Made by a program: the position numbers and the translations under genes. Below, piece by piece: positions 11,200 to 23,045 of a DNA stretch of 64,000 bases (position 1 is the first letter of the stretch; each line of letters begins with the position of its first letter). The stretch comes from Echinarachnius parma (Eukaryota; Echinodermata; Echinoidea; Clypeasteroida; Echinarachniidae), in contig JBAMJV010009762.1 in assembly GCA_037951105.1 (NCBI GenBank), positions 1 to 64,000 on the forward strand, in the 5' to 3' direction. The notes beneath the pieces were generated by a model. The model was not told where the DNA came from, did no database searches, and saw only the letters and a list, made by a program, of their open reading frames with translations.

Positions 11200-12655
11200 A
11201 AACGTGAGGTATCTGAAAAGCGCCCTCTTTGTTTTAACGGCTGATTTTAACTTGAAAACAGCACTGCAACTTATCCGTTTATATGTTTTAAGACCAATTA
11301 AGCATTATTTAATTACAACAGCTTAGTTTTTGATGAATACATTTATATCTTTATTGGAATTTTAGATATTTGCCGAATTTGATCATGTTAATGTTGTTTG
11401 GCCCTAATATTGCATGTTTTTTTTCTTCAAATAATTATTACACTTAGGGTGTCATTGTCACATGATTATAAAATACATTAAAAACAAATCTAGTAAATAC
11501 TGCTACAGCATTTTCTCTACCCGATACCTCAAATAATTGTATAGTTTCACATTTGTTAACGGGTTGTGTAATAGTTAATGCAATTTCGACCTTACTATTT
11601 TAATTTCTGCTTCGTAAAGAAGCATATTCAATTTAAAATCCTTTTTGCAAGGTTTTAACAAATGTGTATCATCTTAAAATGTTTCGTTCTAAATTATTTA
11701 ATGAAGTTGGTCCACACATTTTACCAATCTAGATATTTGAGCTGTTACTGAACCAATCTTGATCAAAAAAGGTGATTATGTTAATACAATTGTGTGCTCT
11801 TCATATACACTCAATTTGTTACAACCTTACATAATGATATTGCTTGAAGCGCCCTCTAACAGAACAATTACTTTAAACTTACTCTATCGCATGTAAGTGA
11901 CATATAAAGCAAAAGTATCAACATGCATGTTGAACATACATACAACAAAACGTTTTATTTTTGTAATTTAACATGGTGTATCAATTGTACCATATGGTCA
12001 TGTTTTTGTACAAAGGTGTTTGTTTAATTATAAGGAAGACATTTTGCAGATACATGACACTTGTGGTATATCCTTACTACTAGTTACACATTATTTACTT
12101 CGTCTATTCAGGTGACATTTCAAGCGAAAAACAACAAGTTTATTTCACACAATTCCGTAATAGTTCATATAACATGTCTTAATTGTAGTTATTATTATTA
12201 TAGTATTGTACGACGGTTTCTTTTAAGAAAGTCATATTGTAGATAAATGAACATGCGGTATATAAAAACAACTAAGTACATATTAACTACATCCGAGTAA
12301 CATATTATCTAAACTACCGATTACATATTATTTACATTATAATTATATCTAAATGTAATATTTTTGAAAGCTCTTCATATTGATCTTTCCTGTTAGTTTC
12401 ACCACAACTTCGTAATTTTGTGTCGTTGTAGTTTGGTAGTTTAGGCCACACGTCTCAAAGGGTACCACCACCCAAATATAATAGTCTTATCATTGAAAGG
12501 TAACATCTATAGTAGTCCATTCCATCAACAAGTTCACACAAATATGTTTCCAGAAAAAACAACAATATAATTGGAAAACGCATCACCATTCTAAAGTATG
12601 CGTTCATGGGTCTGCATGTACGAAGACTACGTTGTCCAGAGCGAACGAATCGTCC
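11200..12655. other. AT-rich DNA, nothing recognised
   Basis: About 1.4 kb of AT-rich sequence with only short chance reading frames on both strands. No repeat ends or splice-linked exons are recognised. Confidence 0.5.
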
Positions 12656-13437
12656 GGGGGGTGTATTCTGAAAATCGTCTTTTCCCTAATATCGTATTAT
12701 CTTAGGCTTATGACAAAACCGGTATTCTGAAAACTCTCATATCTTTTGTATATATTATCTCTGAAAGTTTGTTAACCTCTATTAGCTGGCGCGCCTTGCC
12801 ACGCATTATTGATAAGCGCGTTCGCGCAAGCAGAGGTGGAAAATGTGTATTCTGAAAACTCTCTTATCTTTCATCTCATCATGAAATTATCATAAATTCT
12901 ACTCATATGCCGAGACAGCTATGGGGCAGTATTTTCCTTTTGTTATATTATGTTTAAACATATTTAAAGACAATTATTTAAGATTTTAAAGAGCACCCTA
13001 TGTTTGTTGTGTGTATAGCTGTGTGTACGTACGAAAAAGTTAGAAAATAAGAGTGAGGGGGAGAAAATTCCATTGAAAATCTAACCATATGAAAATCCCA
13101 TTCTTACAAAAATACTCTTTGACCAAATATATACATTTCTTGAACTTTGATTGAAATTTCTACGTGTGCGCAAAGCTAGTTAGATGCGCGCGTTTAAAGA
13201 AAATGCGACGCATACGCAATTTAACCCACTTTGATTGGCTGAGGGGGCATATAAACATTTTGTAACAACAATATTGATTGGTTAACTCAGCACTAATGGG
13301 CGTGGTCAGGGAAAGATATGATGCCCTTAAGACAATTTTCAGAATACCGATTTATGACAATTTTAGCGGTGTATTATCTTATGGACTTATGACAAAAGAT
13401 AATACAAAAGATAAGACGATTTTCAGAATACACCCCC
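12656..13437. mobile_element. MITE with GGGGGTGTATTCTGAAAATCG ends
   Basis: The left end reads GGGGTGTATTCTGAAAATCG and the right end is its reverse complement. Inner sequence again shows inverted ATTATCTTATGGACTTATGACA-like stretches. It is about 780 bp and non-coding. A shorter relative with GTATTCTGAA ends lies at 15103-15253. Confidence 0.75.
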
Positions 13438-13804
13438 GGGATTCTATTATCTCCAAACGTACGCGTGAATAGCATTAGCGCACTCGCAAATGTTTGGCCC
13501 GTACGGAACCAGGAAATAATAGTGGTTCCGTAAGCGGTGGTCAGTAATGTATTGCTTTGTTTATGAATTTACACAATATTTGTATGTATTACATGCACTA
13601 TACTGAAAGTTATTCTGCAAGTAAGTAAAACAACATGGACCTCGCTATGTGGGACTAACTCTTGTATTTCACGGTCCCTGGTTTCATGTATTGTTCAAAG
13701 CAAATCATATTAATGAGACAACTGATCCAGATAAAATCGTCAACTAGTTTCTGGCAAATTTAAGACAACACTCTACATCTTTAGACAATGATTTGACAAG
13801 ACAA

Positions 13805-14121
13805 GGGGGTGTTTTTATAAAGATCATGTGTTGAACTTAATTCTTAGATTTACTTTACAAATATGGATAGCTGTTGAGTTACTTTGTAAAATGGTTGAAA
13901 GGGTTCTTTTAAAATGCCTTAAATGTTGATTAAAATCATAATAATATGTTTTACTATTAAGGAGATTCCATGTTTGTTATGTAAAATTTATGACAGTCTA
14001 AAATGCTTGCATTCTTGCTTAGTTTTTGAATATGTTTTATTCTAAGGCTACAAATGGCTTTCCATAATGGTTAGGTCCAACTTAGAGTTAAGTTCAACAT
14101 ATGATCTTTGTGAAATACCCC
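13805..14121. mobile_element. MITE family C (GGGGTGTTTCACAAAGATC type)
   Basis: The left end GGGGGTGTTTTTATAAAGATC and the right end GATCTTTGTGAAATACCCC are imperfect inverted repeats. The interior TTCCATAATGGTTAGGTCC matches the closely palindromic copy at 51390-51721. Confidence 0.7.
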
Positions 14122-14198
14122 AGCTAGGTTTGATAAAAAAAAAATACATACTTACTTATGAATGTATGCAATATCATGATTAACTATTACTTCTCACC

Positions 14199-14204
14199 TT
14201 TATT
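14199..14204 (-). promoter_or_regulatory. AATAAA polyadenylation signal for the PLAC8 gene
   Basis: A minus-strand AATAAA lies about 170 bp past the PLAC8 stop codon. It is the first such hexamer downstream and would give a short 3' UTR. This is inferred from position only. Confidence 0.5.
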
Positions 14205-14375
14205 TCACGTCAATTTGATCCTCTATATTGGATGCAGACAAACAAATAATTGAAAGAAAAAAAATGAAAATTACATGGATTTCAGCGTTGATTATCCAGC
14301 ATTCACTTTCAAGTAACTTAGCGAGCTAGTATTTTCTTTGAAGGTGTACGGTCGTTTTCTTGCCGTGGCGCTGTC

Positions 14376-17300
14376 CTATGGTACGGCCATGCCAGATTTA
14401 ATGTTCTTCACTTCTCGAGCTACCTGGCATTCGGCACAGGGACAGCAGCAGGTCACCACCAGACAGTCATTGCAGAGGTTACCCTGTTCGATTGAAAAAA
14501 ATATAATTAAATCAAAGACCAAGAGGTAAAACACCGATAATAAAGCACAATCATTTTGATAATGTATTGATACAAAAAGGCAAAAAGCAGCATCGACATA
14601 AAGCAATGTAGGCACCTGACGGTTACGGATACGTGTCGGGGTTGAGGGATACAATTTGCGATTCCTGTTCGATTGCAACACAAAATAAACGAAATACCAA
14701 GAGGTAAAGCACAAATAATAAAGCACAATCATTTTAGAATGTATTCTAAGCAACGCAGGCACCTGACGGTTACGGATACGTGTTGGGGTTGGGGATTAGG
14801 TTTTGTGATGCCGTGTTTATTAGGAGTGATTTATTTTGAATAACACAAAGTCTCAACTGAATATCCATTATATTATACAAACGAATAGTTTTACGAACCT
14901 TGTTTTTATTCACCGAGGCATTAATTACCGACCAGAACAATTGTACAAAGAGACTTAGGTCAACGATATTTATATTACTACTTTAAGACATTCAAGTATA
15001 AAAAAGCTTGACAAAGTAACACACATAATAGCTTCAATACTAGCATAACTTAACACACATACTAGTTTTACGCCATGTCTTTACACTTAAATTTAGACCA
15101 GGCAGGTATTCTGAAGTTAAAATTTATTTCATCTACGTCGCTAAAATATATTTTAGCAAATCGCTATTCCTTAGGTACAGTGTAATATTTTAGTGACGTA
15201 GATATGACGTAGATACAAGAAATTGTAGCTTTAAATCGTTTTCAGAATACACCCCAAATTTTCCTTGTCTGCGTCACCCACGCATTACGCTAAAATTGTG
15301 ACCTAGGGTGAACATGTACACGTACATTGTATTTATCGCGCGGGGTGCGTACATGCACCTGGCGCCTTCAGGTGAGCTCGTTATGAAACGAACCCTTTAC
15401 ACGATGACGCAGTTCCTTTAACCCTCTGACTTCCAAATACAATTCCACGAATTCAACTTGACCTAGTTTTTGGACGCGTTGACGAGAACAATCAAAATGT
15501 AAATGTTTACACCATAAGAAAAGCCTCCTCACAAGCTTTCATTAGATGCTTTGTTCTAACTAATTGGTCAATAATTGGCGAAGATATGATTGTTTCAATT
15601 TTACAATCATAGGTCTTTTACACACATTGTGTGAACATAAAAATAAATGCCCATTTCTTCAAAACATGAATTACCAACAAGTGCCGGGTTTTGCTACAGC
15701 GTTTCACAATTTAATCCCCTTATTCATCTACAATGGGTAGAAAGGAAGTTCAGCTTCGCAGTAAAATTGGAGTGTCGATGATATGCAATAAGGGACAACT
15801 GATTCGATCTAATTTTATGAGTTTATGACTTTAGTCGACTATGGAACACTGTGATCCATTAACTTAAACAGTACAATACATTTCTCTAAAAATGATATTT
15901 GAGACTTCAATCATGTACCAATATCGTATTTTGTTGTCCATTGAAAACAAAGTCTGTTTTCCTAATGCAAAGCAAAATCTATACCTGTATTTTACACCTA
16001 TGCTGGACAGTGATTCCAAAACGCTTTGACATTCAATCATGACGATCAATAATTAAAATTAGCCACTGAAAACGATTAAATCAATTTCTTCGCTTCTCTT
16101 GGCATAATGCAAACAAAAAGGTACACGATAAATTAAAAAGCTCCAATAGATATTGGTTAACTTGACAAAAATAATCGATTACTTTCTTTAATGTCCAATT
16201 ATCCTCGATTTTACATAGGCGCCCTCTTAATAAAGCCAGCATCACTATGATGCTTTCGCAAATGGCATACATTTAGGACGTGGCGTAATGAACAATTTTA
16301 ATTGTATTTATCAATTTTGGGGGGAGGGGGTGGGCGCTGAACATAATCCGCATCACCAACATGTAAATCATGATGGCAGGCTTGGCAAACTTGAGTCTGA
16401 GACTTTGCAAAGGAGGGAGGCGACTGAGCGGGTTGAGGGTGAGAGAGGGGGTGTCCCCCCTCCCACCTACTAATGGTAGTACCTAATGGTAGTAATGGGA
16501 AGTTCGGACTCGTAGTCATCTGCGCGGTGCTAGACTACTACCCACTGGACAACCACCCCCGGACGATTACTCCCCGGACAACAACCCCCAGGACAATTAC
16601 CCCCCAATACCACTACCCCCCAAGACAATTACCCCCCAGACAATTACCCCCCAATACAATTACCCCCAAGACAATAACCCCCTAAGACAACTACCCCCCA
16701 AGACAACTACCCCCCAAGACAACTACCCCCCGGATGATTACCCCCGGACGATTACCCCCGGACAATAATCCCCCGGACAACTACCCCCCAAGACAAATAC
16801 CCCCCAATACAACTACCCCCCCGGATAATTACCCCCGGACGATTACCCCCCAGACGATCATCCCCCGGTCGATAATCCCCCGGAATATTCCCCCAAGACA
16901 ATTACCCCCCAAGACAACAACCCCAAGACAAAATATGTGACCGCTCAGGCCTGTAGCCTGGATTTTTCAAGGGGATGGGTTTGGGCTCTGGGGGTGCGTA
17001 TTTGCAAAAACGGGACCAAGACCACTGGTTGAGTAGAGTTTGTGTGTGGGGGAGTGGGGGGAAGGGGGGGGGGGGGGGGGGAGGTGGGGATCCGTCGCTG
17101 ATTTAGACCACTGTTTTAGTTGGGGTCGTCAAATGTCAATTGGACCGATCGCTGCCCGAGACCGAGAACAATAAAAAGTGGACCTTTCTGAAGGGGGGGG
17201 GGGTGGGGGGGGGGGGTGTACGCACCCAACGCACCCAAACGCACCCAACGCACCCAACGCACCCCATGCTACGGGACTGTCAATATACAAATATATTGCA

Positions 17301-20300
17301 GACATCGTACGATATCTCAATCCGAAATGTAGGTAAACAGATTGTGCGGCATCCGGTGCATTTGTGACCTAGGCATATCACATGTCCTATATGTTTTTTC
17401 GGAAAATTTTGTAAGCATTATGTTCATACGACTTAGCTCTTCGATCAAATGATTTACCAATTTTAGCATTCAATAACAAAAAAAACACGTTATTTGCATT
17501 CAATTGCGCCAACGGATTTCCCGGAGGGCGGTATTACGTTATTACGAATTTACTCGAAATCGAAATACGTTTTAAATCGAATGCAAACAAAATGTTTCCG
17601 AATGATTAATATATGAATTATAATGCTATAAAACGGTGTTGAACTGCTAAATACAACTGCGGTAACAAATTTGGCGAAATTGAATGCACACAATGCACCC
17701 GGGGGACGGGGGGGGGGGGGGATGCCTCCTCCCCCCCCCCCCCCCCATACATTTGAAAGTGGAGGTGATTGTCCCTCCCACTTTTTAATATGCATACATT
17801 ATAAATGTTTGATTCCATAGCTTGAACTACGTATCATATAATATTAATGTTTATCACCTGACTTAGTAAATACAGTACATGAGCTGCCATGTAATATTTT
17901 TGGATATTACATGGCACTGTTACATGGCAATCAGATGATAAAACAGTTGTTAACTTTGCTGTCGGGTAACTCATGGAATGTTCCCCTCGGGATTAAAAAC
18001 GCTATTTCGTGAAGAAAATATGTCCCTCGACTACGTCTCGGGACTTATTTACTCTTCCCTCAATAGCATTTAAAATCCCTCGGGAGTGGAACATTCCGTG
18101 CTTTTCCTCCACCACCAGTTAACAACTGTAGACTAGGATATGCACCAAATCGCTCCACTATCTCGCAGTTGTGCCCCCCCCCCCCCCCCCCATCTGTTGA
18201 CCCTCGCTACGCCACTGGTCTTGGGCTAATTGTTTTGGGGGTAATTGTATTGGAGATTAATTGTCCAGGGGATAGTCGGCCGGCGGGTCATTATCCGGGA
18301 AAGGGGGGGGGGGGGGGGGGGGTAGTGTCTTGGGGGTAGTTGTCTTGGGGGTAGTTGTCTTGGGGGATAGTTGTCTTGGGTGGGGGGGGGGGTAATATTC
18401 TGGCGAGTAGTTGTCCGGGGGTAGTCGTCTGGGGGTAATTGTTAGGGAGGGGGGGGGGGGGGGGGTAATCGTCCGGGAGGTAATTATCCGGGGGTAGTTG
18501 TCCTTGGGGGGTAATATTCCGGGGGTAGTTGTCTTGGGGGGTAATATTCCGGTGGGTAGTTGTCCGGGGGGTAATTGTCTGTGAGGTAATCGTCCGGGGG
18601 TTATTATCCAGGGGGTAGTTGTCTCGGGAGGTAATTGTCTTGGGGGGTAATTGTCTTGGGGGGGGGGGGGGGGGTAGTTGTCTTCTTTGGGGGGTAATTG
18701 TCTTGGGGGGTAATTGTCTTGGGGGTAATTGTCCTAGGGGAGTTATTGTCCGGGTGGTAGTTGTCCGGGTGGTAATTGGCCTAGGGGGGTAGTTGTCCGG
18801 GGGGTAATCGTCCGGGGGTGGTTGTCCAGGGGGTAGTACACGCTAACAAGCGAATGCTCGCGAGCGCCTGCTTGCGAACACCTTGCGCACGATGCGTAAT
18901 TATACACACTGAGTCAGCGTTATGCTGCTGCAGCAGCTGCAGTGAGCACAAACTCGCATTGTTCACAACGGCGATCCGCGATGTATTGCATCCCAACACT
19001 TGAACAACTGTATTATAAACCTCTAGGTTATGACGCCCTAAAGCATATACCCCGCATGGCAATGAGGCTTCCCGATGCGAACAGGGGGGGAACATCAGCT
19101 CTCATCCATACCTGCGGCCGTCTTACAGGGATGGCACGGCACAAACGTCACACATAGACATGGATGTGATATTTAATTGAAATGATCTAATAATGATCAA
19201 TACAAGCATCATACCAACCTGGATGTTATGGCGCCCTCTAAGCAAAGCCCGCATGGCGAGGCGGCTTCCCAGCGAGAAACAAGGGAAACAGCAGCTTTCG
19301 TTCATATCCGCGGCCAACATACAGGAATGGCACGGCACGAAAGTCACGCACAGACCTGCATTCAAAGGTACAATGTCATAATATTGATGTTATGATATAA
19401 ACCATACATTGAATTACTGTTCGTTGCAAGCAGTTTCGTCCCGAGGAGACTAGAATGTGCTGATCCCAACTTCAATTTTGTCTCAGGTCAATCTGTTTCA
19501 CAAAAACCTCCAGTCATTTTATGTTTGTCATACATTATAAACAATTCAAATTCGTCAATCATAGTTGGTTGACACATCTGTGACCGACGAATTTTAGTTG
19601 TAATTGAATAAGATAGACTAGCATGAAAATTTTACAAAATTATCTTCCGTTATAAAGATATATATGTTTGAAGTGTTCGGAGTCATGATTATCTACTGGA
19701 TATTTATAACTGTGTACTTAGTCAGTGCAACGTGGGAACATCACTTTCCATTTTGTCCATATGATATCCGCTTTCGTGGCATTTTCACTCATTACTAATT
19801 GGACATATCGGATCACAACAATTGCACATTTGATTAACTATTCATCATTGTTGCACGTGTCAACAAAGTTACTAGATCCCTTTAACTAGATCAGCACTGG
19901 CTTATACCACCCAAAACTATCTAAGGCTATAGCCATCATCGCAGCAGGCACACATCTTGGCCCCGGGAAAGGATGGGGTATAGCCACGGTGATATTAACA
20001 TGGCGTTGCGTTTCCCCATAAGTGATTTGAAAAGCGACACCTTATACACTTCGTTCATATATCTTTAATTTTTACTAAGTTCACATAATTACTTACATAT
20101 TGCCATATCATCGCAGCAGCCGTACAAATCTGAGGACCACATGCGGCCAGTGCCCCGGGGCTGCATCGGGTTGGACATCACATTCGTCTGATTAATCTGT
20201 TTATGACAAATGATGTTCGTTTTTGTGTTGAAGGGTTAGTTCAGTTTTTGCATAGAGGGCGTTTCAATACATATTTCTTTTGTGATGTAATGAATAACTG

Positions 20301-22471
20301 AGCGTCAAATACAGTATGTATACAGTATATTTTTAAAAGAGCAAAAATGGCAGAATAAACTTTTTTGATCAAAATCGGTTCAGAGACAGCTGAAATATCT
20401 ATAAAGATATTTAATCGGAAAACACCTAAGGTCCCAGGTTTATTCTACGATTAACAAAAGAAAAAAAAGAAGAACAAAAATCAATCAATAACATGCTTAC
20501 ACTTTTTGTATTAATTTTTTTACAAAAGAGGTTTGAAATAGTGCTAATGTCTCTATTTAATCATTATTTCCATCAACCCCCTTGTGTGTGTGTCTAATCT
20601 ACAACACGCACGACATGAATATAACAATTATTATATGGCACCTCAGTAGGCAGTTTGAAGGGCACTCTTATACACGCGACGATACAGTAGCTTTAAAGTT
20701 ACCTGTATGCACTGGGAGGGAGAAACCATGATTATCTTTGCCTGTTATCATTTTAAAAAGAGCCATTTAAACACAAGAGGGCGCTTTTTAAAAAGGCATT
20801 GGTTTCAACTATTTTTCATACAAAATTATGCATGTGATGTTTTATTGATATCATGATTAAATAGAGATATCATCAACAACTATTTAAAAAACGCTTTTGA
20901 AAATTTTTGAAAAAGTGCAAGCATTTTTTTATTTTTCTAAAAATCATCTAATTATTTGGGCCCCAAATAATTATAAGATCAGATATATTTATTGATATTT
21001 CAGCCGTTTCTGGGTCGATTTTGACCAAATAAAGTTTATTCTGCCATTAAAATTGAATGTTCTCTCAAATTCGACACTCAGTTTTTCATTACCTCACAAA
21101 AAATTGTGATGTGCAGCGCCCTCTCTACCAAAACTAAACTACCCCTTTAAGGGTTGGCTGACTATTAGTTTGAGCAAGTTGAAACTTATGTTTGGGTCAG
21201 ATAATGCCGAACCACCAATTAGTTGGTATATGATTTGAATAACATATTTGTGTTATATATCTGTCCAGTCAATCGTAATTTGATTGAAAATTTATTCAGT
21301 AATGAGAGAAAGATAAAACCCGACAGCAAATAGCGGGAACAAAACTACATCATTTATACCAGTATATGGGACTGGACTTTAGCAAATTACGTCATCGTGC
21401 TCTCGCCTCGGAGGCCCAAAACTACATTAAAAATGTGGGTATATGGGACTGTAATGTAGTGAATTGCGTCACCACGCATTTGCCGAGTGGCGTACAGGGT
21501 ACTCGTTTTCGGAGGCTTAGTATTACACCGCGTTTGATTATTTACAGACAAATTCGTACGCCTTACTCTACAGAACGATTTTTCACACAAAGTAAACTCA
21601 ATAATTGTTGAGTAACATGATATTACAATTTCATCCCAGACACTTCATTTTTCATTTTGAATGCAAAGTATTTGTATTTTTTTTAATTTTTTATTATCAC
21701 AGACGAAAAATGAAGAAATGGTGAGTAAGAACGATCATTAAACTTTTTGAAAAAGATGAACATCGCTGAGATACATTGTATCATTTTAAAAAGTTACGGC
21801 AATTTTACTGCGACATTACTTGAGCGTTCCATCAAAACGTTATGCTACGTATCGTAAAAATGAGGTCATTGACAAATGAAAGGGCGAGTTAATCGGACCC
21901 GTCCGATACGTCTGTATAATTATTATATGGGCACCTCTCTGAAAGGAGAATTTGTATTGTATTTATGTGGAAAGCACTTTGGAATACGCCATATATACAC
22001 GCGACGACCCAGTGAGTTTTAAAGGGATCTAGTAACTTTGTTGACATGTGCAAAAAGTGATGAAGGTTGATGCAATGTATATTGTTGTTATCTCATATGT
22101 CCACAGGGTATTATGTGAAATTTTTCAAGTCAAATGGACATTGCATGGCAAGTAATGAGCGAAAATGCAAAGTGATATTCACTGACTCACTGCACTCACT
22201 TTGTACACGGTAAGAAAAACTCGGGGAGTTTTTTTTATCTGAATACTTCAATCGTACATATCTTTGTAACGAAAGGGAAATTTGAAAAACCGAAACCGGT
22301 CCCATGATTTTATTGTTAATACGAATACAACAAGGTATGATGGAACCGCTAGAATAAAAAAAATATTTTGAGGATTTGGACAATGTTACTAAGTCCCTTT
22401 AAAGTTACCTGTATGATGCCTTGCGATGGCTGACTGGTGACCACAGAGGCATCGTAGATATTTTTCTCCAT
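14376..22471 (-). CDS. PLAC8-domain cysteine-rich protein, four exons, intact
   Basis: PLAC8/cornifelin/FCR-like family; members are small Cys-rich proteins, often membrane-associated, and the precise role here is unknown. Coding exons on the minus strand: 22409-22471 (ATG at 22469-22471, start MEKNIYDASVVTSQ), 20097-20187, 19219-19355 and 14376-14483 (stop TAG). Donors are GTAACT, GTAAGT and GTTGGT; all acceptors are CAG. Phases fit (0, 1, 0) and the joined frame has 132 codons without a stop. Diagnostic features: WSSDLYGCCDD in exon 2, VPCHSC and ESCCFPC then RGRHNIQ in exon 3, and CLVVTCCCPCAECQVARE in exon 4, the hallmark CC-PCA-CQ-ARE motif. Exon 2 has two possible acceptors 9 nt apart, adding INQ or not. 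Intron 1 holds TTAA MITEs; the 4.7-kb last intron holds a G-rich foldback element. Function and expression are untested. Confidence 0.88.
14483..14800. repeat. Tandem duplication beside PLAC8 exon 4
   Basis: CCTGTTCGATTG recurs at 14483 and 14664, and GGCACCTGACGGTTACGGAT at 14611 and 14758. This gives two units of 181 bp and about 137 bp, the second with an internal deletion. The repeat starts exactly at the exon 4 acceptor, so the second unit carries a spare copy of the acceptor context but no exon. Confidence 0.7.
15103..15253. mobile_element. Small MITE with GTATTCTGAA ends
   Basis: GGTATTCTGAAGTTAAAATTT at the left and TTTTCAGAATACACCCC at the right are related inverted ends, with CTACGTCGCTAAAATAT mirrored inside by TATTTTAGTGACGTAG. 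It is a short relative of 12656-13437. Confidence 0.6.
15260..16535. other. Intronic DNA of the PLAC8 gene, nothing recognised
   Basis: Reading both strands gives only short unrelated frames. No repeat boundaries were found up to the start of the G-rich foldback element. Confidence 0.45.
16946..17279. mobile_element. MITE with CAGGCCTGTAGC ends, inside the foldback element
   Basis: CAGGCCTGTAGCCTGG at 16946 pairs with GCTACGGGACTG ending at 17279. The interior has GACCAAGACCACTGG, two G tracts and a short array of GCACCCAAC repeats at 17221-17262. It is related to 9573-9714. Confidence 0.6.
17942..18131. mobile_element. MITE with CAGTTGTTAAC ends
   Basis: ACAGTTGTTAACT at the left is mirrored by AGTTAACAACTGT at the right. 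Inner mirrored stretches are GGAATGTTCCCCTCGGGATT with GGAGTGGAACATTCC, and CGCTATTT with AATAGC. It is about 190 bp. Confidence 0.7.
18165..18217. mobile_element. hAT-like MITE, right end only
   Basis: A C tract is followed by TCGCTACGCCACTG, the right terminus of the CAGTGGCGTAGC family. It abuts the right G-rich arm. Confidence 0.5.
19020..19160 (-). pseudogene. Decayed duplicate of PLAC8 exon 3
   Basis: Minus-strand VTFVPCHPCKTAAGMDES matches exon 3 VTFVPCHSCMLAADMNES. Flanking intron bases also match (GGTTATGACGCCCT against GGATGTTATGGCGCCCTCT). A stop codon replaces a conserved Cys right after MDES and a G/C tract shifts the frame, so the copy cannot be used. Offset from the real exon is about 205 bp, so it is a local tandem duplication. 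Confidence 0.75.
19740..19881. mobile_element. TTAA MITE family B, partial
   Basis: The end ACTAGATCCCT is followed by TTAA at 19882-19885, preceded by CACGTGTCAACAAAGTT as in other family B copies. The opposite end is not present. Confidence 0.6.
19925..20010 (-). pseudogene. Possible decayed duplicate of PLAC8 exon 2
   Basis: Minus-strand GCCTGCTGCGATGATGGC resembles GCTGCTGCGATGATATGGC of exon 2, and the upstream CCCGGGGCC also matches. No donor site follows. The match is short, so this is tentative. Confidence 0.3.
20233..21146. mobile_element. TTAA MITE family A, longest copy
   Basis: The right end is CTAAACTACCCCT followed by TTAA at 21147-21150; the left end reads AAGGGTTAGTTCAG. Inside are AGAGGGCGC near both ends and a long imperfect inverted repeat that includes TTTGGTCAAAATCGACCCAG-like sequence. 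Shorter or diverged copies are at 33121, 37575, 53100 and 53909. It is non-coding and lies in PLAC8 intron 1. Confidence 0.75.
20690..20732 (-). pseudogene. Possible copy of PLAC8 exon 1 end and donor
   Basis: Minus-strand TGCATACAG with donor GTAACTTTAAAG, then a CTGTATCGTCGCGTGTAT stretch, parallels the real exon 1 end ATCATACAG with GTAACTTTAA. In the real copy a family B MITE follows at that TTAA; here the sequence is uninterrupted. Coding similarity before the donor is weak. Confidence 0.4.
22023..22398. mobile_element. TTAA MITE family B, complete
   Basis: Ends AGGGATCTAGTAACTTTG and CAATGTTACTAAGTCCCT lie between TTAA at 22019-22022 and TTAA at 22399-22402. It sits 6 bp from the PLAC8 exon 1 donor, within intron 1. 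The TTAA target is that used by piggyBac and Kolobok transposases. Confidence 0.8.
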
Positions 22472-22904
22472 GATCTTGTGTCAATTCTGCCACGCAAAAT
22501 GAAAAATGAAACTATATTTATATTGATGAGAAAACATCACTACCGGGATTTGTAATCCGTATAACATGTATAATGCTGATGTGTTTTCCTGGAAGCCTTT
22601 CCAATTCAACTCAGAATTTTTTGCCAAGCATGCAGGGCAAAAACAAATTAATCAAGTATAAAAAAAAAAAATCTACATTACATAGATTGAAACAGAAAAC
22701 ACACATACAATTACGAACATGGATACAAGTTGTTACAAACACAATGGGTATTACTTAGACAGTTTACAGACATAAAGGATGTGGTCCTTATATAGGCTTC
22801 TGGGTATAATTGTTGTAACTATGTTGACAAAATGAAAGAAAAAAAACAAACAAACAACATGCAAAGCGTTGGATACAACCTGTGTGACTGTGATTCACTA
22901 ACTA

Positions 22905-23045
22905 AAATCGATTTTAGGCCTAGAATTGATTTTAGTGTCTGTAATCGATTCTACCCTAAAATCAATTACGACACGATGTTTCACCAAATCAATTTTAGGC
23001 TGGGAACGATTTTAAGCATATCGCTCATAATCGATTTATTTTCAA
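22905..23045. repeat. Cluster of AATCGATT palindromes
   Basis: AATCGATTTTAGGCC and variants recur five or six times in both orientations over 140 bp. It may be a small hairpin MITE, but clear ends are missing. Confidence 0.45.

Larger units (their letters stand above)
16536..18838. mobile_element. Foldback element with minisatellite arms (G-rich 16-mer)
   Basis: The left arm (16536-16933) is about 25 units of a 15-16 bp motif, CCCCCCAAGACAATTA on the plus strand. The right arm (18219-18838) is the same motif inverted, GGGGGGTAATTGTCTT. The outermost sequences match more precisely: CTACCCACTGGACAACCACC at the left against the reverse complement of GGTGGTTGTCCAGGGGGTAG at the right, each flanked by TA. 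The arms could form a 0.4-kb hairpin, and the G strand carries a run of 4-6 G every turn and a half of helix. Between the arms are a CAGGCC-ended MITE, a CAGTTGTTAAC MITE and a hAT-like end. It is non-coding. It sits in the last PLAC8 intron. Confidence 0.75.

Noticed and set aside
16473-16940. Proline/threonine-rich frames and a CRISPR-like look of regularly spaced repeats
   Set aside because: The 16-bp units have no unique spacers and the genome is eukaryotic; it is a minisatellite arm of a foldback element.
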